The notes: generated by a model from the sequence alone, not told the origin. A stretch of 64,000 nt of DNA from Duganella sp. 1224 (GCF_013408245.1 NZ_JACBYS010000006.1:1-64000), one strand, 5' to 3'. Shown: positions 51,913 to 60,422, numbered from the stretch's first letter. Numbers and translations: made by a program.

Positions 51913-53007
51913 CTAGTGCGCGGTCACCGCGCCCAGCGCGCCCGCCAGCCCCAGCGCCACGCCGATCGAGATCATGTAGAAGAACATCAGCACCGCCCAG
52001 CGCAGCAGCGTGCCGGCGCGGCTGCTGTGGTAGACGCGCCGCATGGCCCACGGCAGGTAGCCCAGCAGCCAGCACCACAGCGCAAAGTCGACGATGCCGA
52101 TGCGCACCACCAGCATCACGCTGAAGATCAGGAAGGCGAAGGCGTTGGTGTGCAGCGCGAACAACACGTGCTCGCCGAAGCGGCGGCCGGAGCCGAGGTA
52201 CAGCACCTTCAGGTACAGCGCAAACACCGGCATCAGGCAGAAGATCGCGTACGGCGCGTAGTGGTAGAAGCCGGCCTGCAGCGCCGCCTTCTGCTGCTCG
52301 GTCGACATGTCGTTGAGCGCGTTCCATTTGTGGCGCAGGGTTTCCCAGCCGCGCTGCTCCAGCCAGCGGTCGACGTCGTCGCGCGCCATCTGGCGGTCGG
52401 CGCTGACGCCGCCGTGCGCCGGTTCGCTGACGCTGGCCGGCGCGGCCGGCGCCGGTCTGGCCGCCTCGGTCGCCGCCTGCTGCGCGTCGCCGGCGGACTG
52501 CTTGCGCGCGCGCTCATCGGCCTGCTGGTCCTTCTGCATGGCAGCGATGGCCGCCTCGGCAGCTGCCGCGCTTTGCCGCTCCTCCGGCGTATTCAGCTTG
52601 AGTTTCTCCAGCGCGCCGGCCTGCTTGACCGCCTGCTCGGCCATGCTCACTTGCGCGGCCGGCGCCTCGTCGCGGTCGTCCTCGCCATGCCCGGTGGTGG
52701 GGCCGGCGAACTTCAGCAGCGCGAAGAACAGCAGGCTGAACGACAGATACAGCCGCAGCGGCTGCACGAAGCGCACCCGGCGGCCACGGATGTATTCATT
52801 GGTCAGCAGGCCGGGCCGGAACAGCAGGCGCGCCAGCGAGCCCCACAGCTTGCCCTCCAGCGCCACGTAGTGGCCGATGAACTCGTGCAGGAACTCGCGC
52901 GTGCTGGCGTGGTGCAGCACCGCCTCCTGGCCGCAGTTGGAACAATAGTGGCCGCCCAGCGGCGTGTCGCAGTTGGCGCAGTTCTCCGGTGCGGCGGCAG
53001 TGCTCAT
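51913..53007 (-). CDS. DUF3667-type membrane protein with N-terminal zinc ribbon
   Basis: This 364-residue protein starts with a Cys-x2-Cys pair repeated (CANCDTPLGGHYCSNCGQ, residues 10-26), a likely zinc ribbon. EFLHEFIGHYVALEGKLWGS and RLLFRPGLLTNEYIRGRRVRFVQPLRLYLSFSLLFFALL, given in pieces, are the conserved DUF3667-like core near the first membrane helix. A ~115-residue charged, Ala/Gln-rich insert follows (about 105-225). Four or so membrane helices end the protein. Function is unknown; relatives are multi-pass membrane proteins. It is transcribed alone. Confidence 0.78.
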   Translation of the reverse strand: MSTAAAPENCANCDTPLGGHYCSNCGQEAVLHHASTREFLHEFIGHYVALEGKLWGSLARLLFRPGLLTNEYIRGRRVRFVQPLRLYLSFSLLFFALLKFAGPTTGHGEDDRDEAPAAQVSMAEQAVKQAGALEKLKLNTPEERQSAAAAEAAIAAMQKDQQADERARKQSAGDAQQAATEAARPAPAAPASVSEPAHGGVSADRQMARDDVDRWLEQRGWETLRHKWNALNDMSTEQQKAALQAGFYHYAPYAIFCLMPVFALYLKVLYLGSGRRFGEHVLFALHTNAFAFLIFSVMLVVRIGIVDFALWCWLLGYLPWAMRRVYHSSRAGTLLRWAVLMFFYMISIGVALGLAGALGAVTAH

Positions 53008-53138
53008 GCAGGATCCCGATCAAGAAATATGGTCTAAATGATAAACGAGATCCCGTCATAGTTGTCAAAATTCAAGGTGGCGACTGACGTAAATCCAACT
53101 GGTTAAGATGACATCAAGACAATGTAACGGAGGCCGCC

Positions 53139-53381
53139 ATGCTGAAACAACAGCACATCAATACCGACGCCAAGACCAAGGACGACGGCGTCAAGCGCAT
53201 GCCGCACGAGCGCGACGAAGCGCCGGACGGCCACGCGCACCAGCAGCGCAGCATCATCGAGCAGGCCGCCAAGGACATCGACAGCGGCATGGTCGACACC
53301 GACCTGCACAACCAGCGCGGCGTGCAAAAGCCGCGCGACAACGCCCAGGCCCAGCCGCAGCCCGGCACCAAACGCGATTGA
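53139..53381 (+). CDS. Small hydrophilic protein, unknown
   Basis: This 80-residue, highly charged protein is rich in Asp, Gln, His and Lys, with no hydrophobic segment. It contains MLKQQHINTDAKTKDDGVKR and a Pro/Gln tail. A good ribosome binding site (AACGGAGGCCGCC) precedes the ATG, and the gene ends 19 bp before the next one, suggesting an operon. It looks intrinsically disordered; stress-type hydrophilic proteins have similar composition, but I do not recognise a family. Confidence 0.65.
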   Translation: MLKQQHINTDAKTKDDGVKRMPHERDEAPDGHAHQQRSIIEQAAKDIDSGMVDTDLHNQRGVQKPRDNAQAQPQPGTKRD

Positions 53382-53400
53382 ACATCGAGGAGCCCCATCC

Positions 53401-54726
53401 ATGCGCCAGCGCACCATCGTCACCATCCTGTCCCTGCTCCCGCTGTGGGCCGCGGCCCAGTCCTACCCGGTGGGCTTCGGCCCCAATCCGCAGTTGCCGG
53501 AGCCGGACCGCAAGCTGATCCCCACGGTCAACATCGCCACCGCCTCGTCCTGGAGCGCGCAGGAACAGCCCACCGCGCCGGCCGGCTTCAGCGTGACGCC
53601 GTACGCGCGCGGCCTCGACCATCCGCGCTGGGTCTACGTGCTGCCCAACGGCGACGTGCTGGTGGCGGAAACCAATGCCCCGCCCAAGCCGGACGACGCC
53701 AAGGGCGTCAAGGGCATGGTGATGAAGCAGGTGCAGAAGAAGGCCGGCGCCGTCACCGAATCGGCCAACCGCATCACGCTGCTGCGCGGGCTGGACGCCA
53801 AGGGCGTGGCGCAGACCCGCACCGTGTTCCTCAAGGGCCTGCACTCGCCATTCGGCATGGCGCTGGTGGGCAACAACCTGTACGTGGCCGACACCGACGC
53901 CGTGCTGCGCTTCCCGTACGAGGAAGGCGCCACCAGCATCAGCGCCGCCGGCACCAAGGTGATGGACCTGCCGGCCGGCACCATCAACCACCATTGGACC
54001 AAGAACCTGATCGCCAGCCCGGACGGCAAATACCTGTACGTCACGGTCGGTTCCAACAGCAATGTGGCGGAGAACGGCATCGAGGCCGAAGCCGGCCGCG
54101 CCGCCATCTGGCAGTTCGACATTGCCACCAGCAAGTCGCGGCTGTACGCCACCGGCCTGCGCAACCCCAACGGCATGGGCTGGGAGCCGCAGACCAAGAC
54201 GCTGTGGACCACCGTCAACGAGCGCGACGAACTGGGCAACGACCTCGTGCCCGACTACATGACCTCGGTGAAGGAAGGCGGCTTCTACGGCTGGCCGTAC
54301 AGCTATTATGGCCAGCACGTGGACACCCGCGTGTCGCCGCAAAAGCCGGAGCTGGTGGCCAAGGCCATCGTGCCGGACTACGCGCTGGGCGGCCACACCG
54401 CCTCGCTGGGCCTGACCTTTTATGAAGGGACGGCCTTCCCGCAGGCCTATCGCGGCGGCGTCTTCATCGGCCAGCACGGCTCGTGGAACCGCAAGCCGCT
54501 GAGCGGCTACAAGGTGGTGTTCATCCCGTTCGCCAACGGCAAGCCGTCCGGTCCGCCGCAGGACTTCCTGGCCGGCTTCCTCGACAAGGACGAGAAGGCG
54601 CGCGGCCGGCCGGTCGGCGTGGCGGTGGACCAGCAGGGCGCGCTGCTGGTGGCGGACGATGTCGGCAACGCCGTCTGGCGCGTGGCGCCGGCCGCATCGG
54701 CCCCGGCGCAAACCGCCAGCCGCTGA
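53401..54726 (+). CDS. Exported sorbosone/glucose-dehydrogenase-like beta-propeller protein
   Basis: This 441-residue protein has a signal peptide (MRQRTIVTILSLLPLWAAAQ). The six-bladed-propeller pattern of the L-sorbosone dehydrogenase / soluble glucose dehydrogenase family follows: LDHPRWVYVLPNGDVLVAET, ITLLRGLD, HSPFGMALVGNNLYVADTDAV, YVTVGSNSNVAE, ATGLRNPNGMGWEPQ, TTVNERDELGNDLVPDY, GQHGSWNRKPLSGY. Such enzymes use PQQ and act in the periplasm; the exact sugar is not readable. gloA follows after 38 bp. Confidence 0.83.
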   Translation: MRQRTIVTILSLLPLWAAAQSYPVGFGPNPQLPEPDRKLIPTVNIATASSWSAQEQPTAPAGFSVTPYARGLDHPRWVYVLPNGDVLVAETNAPPKPDDAKGVKGMVMKQVQKKAGAVTESANRITLLRGLDAKGVAQTRTVFLKGLHSPFGMALVGNNLYVADTDAVLRFPYEEGATSISAAGTKVMDLPAGTINHHWTKNLIASPDGKYLYVTVGSNSNVAENGIEAEAGRAAIWQFDIATSKSRLYATGLRNPNGMGWEPQTKTLWTTVNERDELGNDLVPDYMTSVKEGGFYGWPYSYYGQHVDTRVSPQKPELVAKAIVPDYALGGHTASLGLTFYEGTAFPQAYRGGVFIGQHGSWNRKPLSGYKVVFIPFANGKPSGPPQDFLAGFLDKDEKARGRPVGVAVDQQGALLVADDVGNAVWRVAPAASAPAQTASR

Positions 54727-54764
54727 TAAAATCCGCGTTCGGCTTACACAACAAGGATTTCAGC

Positions 54765-55172
54765 ATGCGCATTCTGCATACCATGCTGCGGGTCGGCGAC
54801 CTGCAGCGTTCCATCGATTTCTACACCAAGGTACTGGGCATGAAGCTGCTGCGCACCAGCGACAACCCCGAGTACAAATACACGCTGGCCTTCCTCGGCT
54901 ACGGCGCCAACCCGGACCACGCCGAGCTGGAACTGACCTACAACTACGGCACCACCAGCTACGACATGGGCAACGCCTACGGCCACATCGCGATTTCGAC
55001 CGAGGATATTTACGCTGCTGCCGCCGCGGTCAAGGCCAACGGCGGCACTGTCACCCGCGAACCGGGCCCGGTCAAAGGCGGCACCACGGTGATCGCCTTC
55101 GTGACCGACCCGGACGGCTACAAGATCGAGCTGATCGAACGCAGCTTCGACGGCGCCGGCAGCGGCCTGTAA
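54765..55172 (+). CDS. gloA: Lactoylglutathione lyase (glyoxalase I)
   Basis: GloA converts the methylglyoxal-glutathione hemithioacetal to S-lactoylglutathione. The 135-residue product has MRILHTMLRVGDLQRSIDFY (metal His), GYGANPDHAELELTYNYG (metal Glu), YGHIAISTEDIY (metal His) and FVTDPDGYKIELIER (metal Glu). It is a typical nickel-type GloA. The ATG at 54765 follows AAGGATT. It converges on the SDR gene with no gap between stops. Confidence 0.95.
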   Translation: MRILHTMLRVGDLQRSIDFYTKVLGMKLLRTSDNPEYKYTLAFLGYGANPDHAELELTYNYGTTSYDMGNAYGHIAISTEDIYAAAAAVKANGGTVTREPGPVKGGTTVIAFVTDPDGYKIELIERSFDGAGSGL

Positions 55173-56069
55173 TTACCCCAGGCTGGGCTTGAGCAGGTCG
55201 GCGATGCCGATGCGCTCGGCAAACTCCACCCGCACCCGCTCGGCCACCTCGGTCACCGCCGTGGCGCCGTCATCGACGAAGTCGGTGATCGAGCGGAACG
55301 GCCGGGTGCCGTGCGGCAGGCCGACGATGCGGGCGATGTCGGCCGCCACCGCCGCTGGATCGGCTTCCGGCGGCATCAGCGCGCTCAGCCGTGCCCCCAC
55401 CTGATCCATCAAGCCCGCGTAACGCGCATCGTAAGCGGCGCTGACGACAGCGTCGGCCGGATGGCCGGCGTTGGCGAAGTGGTCGGTGCCCGCCGTGAAC
55501 GCGCCCGGCACCACGATCGAGGTTTCGATGTTGAAGCGCGCCAGCTCGTAGGCCATGGTCACCGCGATCGAATCCATGGCCGCCTTGGCCGCCGCGTACG
55601 GGCCCAGGAACGGCGGGAAGCCGCCGCGCGCGGTAGTGCTGCTGACCCACAGCACCAGCCCCTGCTGCTGGCGCCGCATCACCGGCAGCACCGCCTTGTT
55701 GACCCGCTGGGTGCCGAGGAAGTTGGTGTCGAACACCTTGCTGATTTCCTCCGGCGTAAAGGCCTCGGTCGGGCCGATCACCAGGTGGCCGGCGTTGTGC
55801 ACCACGACGTCCAGCCGGCCGCGCTCGGTGACGATGGTGTCCACCGCCGCGTTGGCCGAGGCCTGCGACAGCACATCCAGCTCCACCGCCCGCACATCGG
55901 CGCCGTTGGCGAAAGCCCAGTCGCGCAGCTCGCGCACCTTGGCGGCGTTGCGGCCGTGGATGTCGCGCATCGAGGCGTACACCGTGTGGCCGGCCAGCGC
56001 CAGCGCCTTGACCGACAGGTGGCCGATACCGGTGCCCGCACCGGTGACGAGAACAATCGATTTGCTCAT
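55173..56069 (-). CDS. SDR-family oxidoreductase
   Basis: This short-chain dehydrogenase/reductase has 298 residues. The N-terminal Rossmann motif is VLVTGAGTGIGHLSVKALA, HNAGHLVIGPTEAF follows, and the catalytic Ser-Tyr-x3-Lys is present (LWVSSTTARGGFPPFLGPYAAAKAAMDSIA). Substrate is unknown. It is the second gene of a two-SDR operon, 13 bp after the other SDR. The ATG at 56069 is preceded by AAGGAGGAGGCC. Confidence 0.85.
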   Translation of the reverse strand: MSKSIVLVTGAGTGIGHLSVKALALAGHTVYASMRDIHGRNAAKVRELRDWAFANGADVRAVELDVLSQASANAAVDTIVTERGRLDVVVHNAGHLVIGPTEAFTPEEISKVFDTNFLGTQRVNKAVLPVMRRQQQGLVLWVSSTTARGGFPPFLGPYAAAKAAMDSIAVTMAYELARFNIETSIVVPGAFTAGTDHFANAGHPADAVVSAAYDARYAGLMDQVGARLSALMPPEADPAAVAADIARIVGLPHGTRPFRSITDFVDDGATAVTEVAERVRVEFAERIGIADLLKPSLG

Positions 56070-56082
56070 GATGGCCTCCTCC

Positions 56083-56817
56083 TTACACCATGCCGCCGTT
56101 GGCGCGCAGCGTCTGGCCATTGATCCAGCCGCCGTCCGGGCCGGCCAGGAAGGACACAGCGTTGGCGATATCCTCCGGCGTGCCGAGGCGTTCCAGCGGC
56201 GCCATCTTGGCCAGACGTTCGACCACTTCCGGCGTTTTACCGTCCAGGAACAGCGCGGTGGCGGTCGGGCCGGGGGCGACCGCGTTGACGGTGATGTTCT
56301 TGCCGCGCAGCTCCTTGGCCAGGATGGTGGTCATGCCCTCGATGCCGGCCTTGGTGGCCACATAGGCCGAGTAGCCCGGCAACAGCGTGCCGACCAGGCT
56401 GGACGAGAAGTTGATGATGCGGCCGCCCTGCTGCAGGCGGGTGCTGGCCTCGCGCATGGCGTTGAAGCTGCCCTTAAGGTTGACGGCCACCAGGCGGTCG
56501 AAGGTGTCGTCGTCGGTGGCGGACAGGTGCGGCAGTTGCGGCGGCATGATGCCGGCGTTGTTGACCAGCACGTCCACGCGGCCCAGTTGGGCGATGGTCT
56601 GGTCGAACAGCTTGCGCACGTCGGCCGACTGGGCCACGTCGGCCTGGATGGCGATGGCGGTGCCGCCGTCGGCGGTGATGGCGGCCACCACTTTATCGGC
56701 CTCGGCCACGTTGCCGGCATAGTTGATGACGACGGCGAAGCCGTCCTTGGCCAGACGTTGGGCGACTGCCGCGCCGATGCCGCGCGATGCGCCGGTGATG
56801 ATAGCGACTTGTTTCAT
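56083..56817 (-). CDS. SDR-family oxidoreductase (3-oxoacyl reductase-like)
   Basis: This 244-residue SDR has IITGASRGIGAAVAQRLAKDG, LVNNAGIMPPQLPHL, and INFSSSLVGTLLPGYSAYVATKAGIEG with catalytic Ser, Tyr and Lys. The C-terminus LAGPDGGWINGQTLRANGGMV is typical of the classical FabG-like group. The start is the ATG at 56817, with a GAAGGAGCAAGACC site. The specific role is not assignable. Confidence 0.85.
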   Translation of the reverse strand: MKQVAIITGASRGIGAAVAQRLAKDGFAVVINYAGNVAEADKVVAAITADGGTAIAIQADVAQSADVRKLFDQTIAQLGRVDVLVNNAGIMPPQLPHLSATDDDTFDRLVAVNLKGSFNAMREASTRLQQGGRIINFSSSLVGTLLPGYSAYVATKAGIEGMTTILAKELRGKNITVNAVAPGPTATALFLDGKTPEVVERLAKMAPLERLGTPEDIANAVSFLAGPDGGWINGQTLRANGGMV

Positions 56818-56930
56818 GGTCTTGCTCCTTCGTTGTTTGGTTGCGATGGATGTAGTATCCGCCTCCAAACGAATGGAATAAATCCATGAAACCTGCGATG
56901 ACTATGCAATTTTCGCTAATAATACAGGCG

Positions 56931-56957
56931 AAAAAAATGCCGGCGCTGGGCCGGCAT
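56931..56957 (-). terminator. Terminator of the tolC-like gene
   Basis: Minus-strand arms ATGCCGGC and GCCGGCAT (8 bp, 5-nt loop) are followed by seven T. It lies 5 bp after the TolC stop and is a strong intrinsic terminator. Confidence 0.92.
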
Positions 56958-56961
56958 CAGC

Positions 56962-58293
56962 TTAGTGCTGCAGCAGCGCGTTGATCGGCGCCAGGTCTTC
57001 CTCGCGCAGCGAGCCAGCGGCCGCTTTCAGGCGCAGGCCGTTCATGATGGTGTCGTAGCGTGCTTTCGACAGGTCCTTCTGGGTCGAGTACAGCAGCTTC
57101 TGCGCGTTCAGCACGTCGATGTTGATACGCACGCCGACCTGGTAGCCCAGCTTGTTTGAATCCAGCGACGACTTGCTCGACACCTCTGCCGCCTCCAGCG
57201 CCTTGACCTGGGCCAGGCCGCTGGTCATGCCGAGGAAGGCCTGGCGCGCGGTCTGCGAGGCCTGACGCTTGGTGGCCTCCAGGTCGTTGCGGGCCTTGTC
57301 TTCCAGCGCAATGTTCTCGCGCACCTTGCTGGTCACGGCAAAGCCGTTGAATAGCGGGATGCTCCAGCTGACGCCGACCGCCGTGTTGTTGCCGGTGTTG
57401 CCGCCCTGGCCCGCGCCAGTGTTGTACTGGTGGGTCTTGTTGGCAACAAAGTTGACGGTCGGCATATGGCCGGCGCGGCTGCGCGAGATTTCGCGCTTGG
57501 CAATTTCCAGGTTCAGGCCAGCGGCGACCACCGAGAAGTTCTGGCTCTCGGCCGAGCTGATCCAGGGATCAACCGTGGCCGGCGACGGCGGCTCGATGGT
57601 CACGCCGGTGCGCAGCGGCGCCAGCTCGCCGGCGGCCTTGCCGACGATGACCTGCAGCGCGGTGCGCTTGTTGTCCAGGTCGTTGATGGCGGCGAACTCC
57701 TGCGCCACCACCAGGTCATACGCGGCCTGGGCTTCGTGGGTGTCGGTGATGGTCTGGGTGCCGACCTCGAAGTTGCGCTTGGCCGAGGCCAGCTGCTCGG
57801 TGGTGGCCACTTTCTGCGCCTGGGTGGCGGTCAGGTTGTCCTGCGCGGTCAGCACGTCGAAATAGGCTTGCGCCACACGCAGGATCAGATCCTGCTGGGC
57901 CTGCGAGAAGGTGGCTTCCGAGGTCGCCTGTACCAGCTTGCTCTGCTGGTAGGTCTGCCAGGCGTTCCAGTCGTACAGCGGCTGCGCCAGCGACACCGTG
58001 TAGGCGTTCGAATGGTATTTGGTGCGCGCGTCGGTGACGATGCCGAAGACCGTGTCCGGGCCGGAATTGTAGCTGTCGTTGCGCAGATTGCTGCCGTTGG
58101 CCGACAGCGTCGGCAACAGGCCCGCACGCCCCTGGGTGATGCGTTCCTGCCCGGCGGCCAGCGAGGAGCGGGCACTGGCGTAAGTCGCGTCATTGGCCAG
58201 TGCTTGCTGGTACACCTGGATCAGGTCGGCCGCCTGTGCGTTGAGCGTCAGGAAAGCGCTGGCGATCAGCACGGCGATAAGGGGTCTCTGCAT
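56962..58293 (-). CDS. tolC: TolC-family outer membrane efflux protein
   Basis: This outer-membrane channel has 443 residues. A signal peptide (MQRPLIAVLIASAFLTLNAQA) is cut near AADL. Long helical TolC/OEP repeats follow (DLIQVYQQALANDATYASAR, VAQAYFDVLTAQDNLTATQAQ, PLFNGFAVTSKVRENIALE, YQVGVRINIDVLNAQKLLYS). It lies 99 bp downstream of a rhodanese gene and pcm, a neighbourhood common for TolC in this group. It probably serves several export pumps and type I secretion. Confidence 0.93.
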   Translation of the reverse strand: MQRPLIAVLIASAFLTLNAQAADLIQVYQQALANDATYASARSSLAAGQERITQGRAGLLPTLSANGSNLRNDSYNSGPDTVFGIVTDARTKYHSNAYTVSLAQPLYDWNAWQTYQQSKLVQATSEATFSQAQQDLILRVAQAYFDVLTAQDNLTATQAQKVATTEQLASAKRNFEVGTQTITDTHEAQAAYDLVVAQEFAAINDLDNKRTALQVIVGKAAGELAPLRTGVTIEPPSPATVDPWISSAESQNFSVVAAGLNLEIAKREISRSRAGHMPTVNFVANKTHQYNTGAGQGGNTGNNTAVGVSWSIPLFNGFAVTSKVRENIALEDKARNDLEATKRQASQTARQAFLGMTSGLAQVKALEAAEVSSKSSLDSNKLGYQVGVRINIDVLNAQKLLYSTQKDLSKARYDTIMNGLRLKAAAGSLREEDLAPINALLQH

Positions 58294-58365
58294 TGCAATC
58301 TCCGTTGGAGTCATCAAAAAGTTGAACAAATCAAAAACACACTGCTACCTTGGCGCCCTGCTGGC

Positions 58366-58386
58366 GGCGCTGCCGTCGACAGCGCC
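58366..58386. other. GC-rich hairpin between rhodanese and tolC
   Basis: The arms GGCGCTG and CAGCGCC surround a 7-nt loop. There is no T-tract on either side, so it may be a weak terminator or processing site downstream of the rhodanese gene. Confidence 0.35.
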
Positions 58387-58392
58387 GGCCGC

Positions 58393-58716
58393 TCAGTACT
58401 TGGCCATCGTGCTATCGACTTGCAGCGCCCAGGCGTGGATGCCGCCGGTCAGGTTGATCACCTTGCCGAAGCCGTTCCGCTCCAGGAAGGCGGCCACCTG
58501 CATACTGCGCGCGCCGTGATGACAGATGCAGACGATCGCCGCATCCTCATCCAGGTCGTCTATGCGCGCCGGGATGGTATTCATGGGCATTTGCACCGAG
58601 CCGTCGATGCGGCAGGTTTCAAATTCCCAGTTTTCGCGCACGTCCAGCAACATCGGGCTGGGCCGTGCTTCGTCTGCCAGCCAGTCGGCCAGTTCCAGCG
58701 CGGTAATCTGCTGCAT
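58393..58716 (-). CDS. Single-domain rhodanese-like protein
   Basis: This 107-residue rhodanese fold has MLLDVRENWEFETCRIDG and the active-site loop VCICHHGARSMQVAAFLERNG, with Cys followed by HHGARS. The C-terminal WALQVDSTMAKY is typical of the short GlpE-like group. It is cytoplasmic and probably carries persulfide sulfur; a specific partner is not visible. It lies 12 bp after pcm. Confidence 0.88.
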   Translation of the reverse strand: MQQITALELADWLADEARPSPMLLDVRENWEFETCRIDGSVQMPMNTIPARIDDLDEDAAIVCICHHGARSMQVAAFLERNGFGKVINLTGGIHAWALQVDSTMAKY

Positions 58717-58728
58717 GGCGGCCCCGGC

Positions 58729-59394
58729 TCAGAACTGGAACTTCGACGGCGCCACCGCCTGCTCCAACGCCTTGACGTTGGTTTCGAACAGGGTGCGCGT
58801 GTCGTAGCCGGCCTCGCCGGTGCGGGTGATCAGCTGCGCCTTCATCGCCGGCGCGGTGCCGATGATGACGGCCAGGCGGCCACCAACTTTCAATTGTTGC
58901 AACAACGCTTCCGGCAGCACCGGCAGCGAGCCGCCCACCACGATCACATCGAACGGCGCGCCGCTGGTCCAGCCCTGGGCGCCATTGCCCAGTTCGACGG
59001 TGGCGTTGGTGACGCCGTTGGCGGCCAGGTTCTGGTCGGCCAGCGCCTTCAGCTCCGGCGAGATTTCCACCGACGTCACCTGGCGCGCCTTGTGCGCCAG
59101 CAGCGCCGTCAGGTAGCCCGAACCGGTGCCGATTTCCAGCACGGTCTCATGCTTTTTCAGCGCCAGGTCCTGCAGCAGGCGGGCCTCGATCTTCGGCGCC
59201 AGCATCGCCTCGCCGCCCGGCAGCGGGATCTCGATGTCGGCGAACGCCAGCGCCTTGTGCGCGGCCGGCACGAAATTCTCGCGTTTGACTACGTGCAGCA
59301 GCTCCAGGACTTCCGGGTCCAGAACGTCCCACGGACGGATTTGCTGTTCGATCATGTTGAAGCGGGCTTGTTCGATATTCATCTGTTGACTCAT
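58729..59394 (-). CDS. pcm: Protein-L-isoaspartate O-methyltransferase-type protein
   Basis: This SAM-dependent methyltransferase has 221 residues. It contains MIEQQIRPWDVLDPEVLELL, ETVLEIGTGSGYLTALLAHKA (SAM motif I), and PFDVIVVGGSLPVLPEALLQQL. Family members repair isoaspartyl residues in aged proteins. The N-terminus (MIEQQIRPW) fits the betaproteobacterial Pcm subgroup. It leads pcm-rhodanese-tolC. Confidence 0.85.
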   Translation of the reverse strand: MSQQMNIEQARFNMIEQQIRPWDVLDPEVLELLHVVKRENFVPAAHKALAFADIEIPLPGGEAMLAPKIEARLLQDLALKKHETVLEIGTGSGYLTALLAHKARQVTSVEISPELKALADQNLAANGVTNATVELGNGAQGWTSGAPFDVIVVGGSLPVLPEALLQQLKVGGRLAVIIGTAPAMKAQLITRTGEAGYDTRTLFETNVKALEQAVAPSKFQF

Positions 59395-59550
59395 GTCGGG
59401 ATTAAATAATCCGTCATTTTATCGTTGAACTGGCAACGAGGCACATATTAACGATTAGACGGCGGGATCGCGGGAAATTGCGACAGTCTGCACTTTCAAG
59501 GGGATGAACCTGCGAAAATGGCAAGCTGGACGGGAAAACAGCCGGGCGCG

Positions 59551-60195
59551 TCACGGGGCGTCGGCCTTCAAACCGGCCACCGTGGTGGCGATAAAGGTGT
59601 CCATGAAGGCCTGCGGCGGAATCTGCGGCATGTCGCAGGTGGGCATGTAGGAGTGGGTCCACATCATCAGCATCAGCACCGGGGCGATCAGCACCTGGGT
59701 CATGACCACCGGGTCGACCGGGCGGAACTCGCCGCGTTCAATGCCGCGCACCAGCACCTGGGTGATCAGGCCGCTGCCGCGGGCCACCACCTCGTCGTTG
59801 TAAAACTGCGCCAACTCGGGGAAGTTGTTGCCCTCGGCCAGCATCAGCTTGGTGATGCCGCCCAGCGGCGTGGCCCAGATCTCGGTCCACCAGCGCATCA
59901 GCAAGGTGCCCAGCAGCTCGCCGCTGGGGCCGTCGAAGGCGGCCGCGTCCTGCTCGGCCGCGCCGATGGTGGCGACGATGTTGTCGCGCACCACCGCCTT
60001 GAACAGCTCTTCCTTGTTGGCGAAATACAGATACAGCGTGCCCTTGGACACGCCGGCGTGGCGCGCCACGTCCTCCAGGCGGGTGGCGGCATAGCCGCGT
60101 TCGACAAACTGGTCCAGCGCCGCCGCCAGCAACTCCTGCGGCCGCGCATCCTTGCGCCGCTCCCAGCGTGGCTTGGTATCTTGAGGGGCTTGCAT
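59551..60195 (-). CDS. TetR/AcrR family transcriptional regulator
   Basis: This 214-residue regulator has an N-terminal TetR helix-turn-helix (about residues 18-65: ELLAAALDQFVERGYAATRLEDVARHAGVSKGTLYLYFANKEELFKA in pieces). A C-terminal ligand/dimer domain follows. It lies upstream of pcm-rhodanese-tolC on the same strand, so it may control efflux, but no operator was identified. An AT-rich patch upstream of its start (60196-60240) holds TTACTTATAAGT, a possible autoregulatory site. Confidence 0.88.
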   Translation of the reverse strand: MQAPQDTKPRWERRKDARPQELLAAALDQFVERGYAATRLEDVARHAGVSKGTLYLYFANKEELFKAVVRDNIVATIGAAEQDAAAFDGPSGELLGTLLMRWWTEIWATPLGGITKLMLAEGNNFPELAQFYNDEVVARGSGLITQVLVRGIERGEFRPVDPVVMTQVLIAPVLMLMMWTHSYMPTCDMPQIPPQAFMDTFIATTVAGLKADAP

Positions 60196-60280
60196 GGGCG
60201 TAGTGAGCGTAACTTACTTATAAGTCATTAATATAAGCGCAAGAGGATGTCTAGTCAAGCAAGCCCGGCCACTGACGCGC

Positions 60281-60337
60281 GGGAATATGAGCTTGAACAG
60301 GGAATAAGAACTTGAACCCGGAATAAAAACTTGAACG
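60281..60337. repeat. Three tandem 19-bp direct repeats, possible transposon-end binding sites
   Basis: There are three copies in exact 19-bp phase starting at 60281, 60300 and 60319. The unit resembles GGGAATAAGAACTTGAACC, with variation mainly at two internal positions. They sit in the 310-bp gene-free stretch between the TetR gene and the XRE gene, right before the AT-rich Tn7-like segment. TnsB/TniA-type transposases bind arrays of ~19-22-bp repeats at the transposon ends, so this may be the left end. The remaining gene-free bases hold an AT-rich promoter-like zone and a 12-bp palindrome. Confidence 0.65.
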
Positions 60338-60410
60338 AACAATGCGTCGACTAAATCACATAAAAGCAACACCAAATTCACACTAAGTGGCAATTATCAA
60401 ACTTTTGTGT

Positions 60411-60422
60411 TGACTATAGTCA
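60411..60422. promoter_or_regulatory. Perfect 12-bp palindrome TGACTATAGTCA, candidate operator
   Basis: This exact palindrome lies about 84 bp before the XRE gene start in very AT-rich DNA and overlaps a TTGACT -35-like hexamer. GACT...AGTC palindromes are used by small XRE-type controller proteins, so autoregulation by the downstream XRE protein is plausible. Confidence 0.5.

Noticed and set aside
60281..60337. CRISPR array
   Set aside because: The three 19-bp units are contiguous with no spacers, and no cas genes are present.
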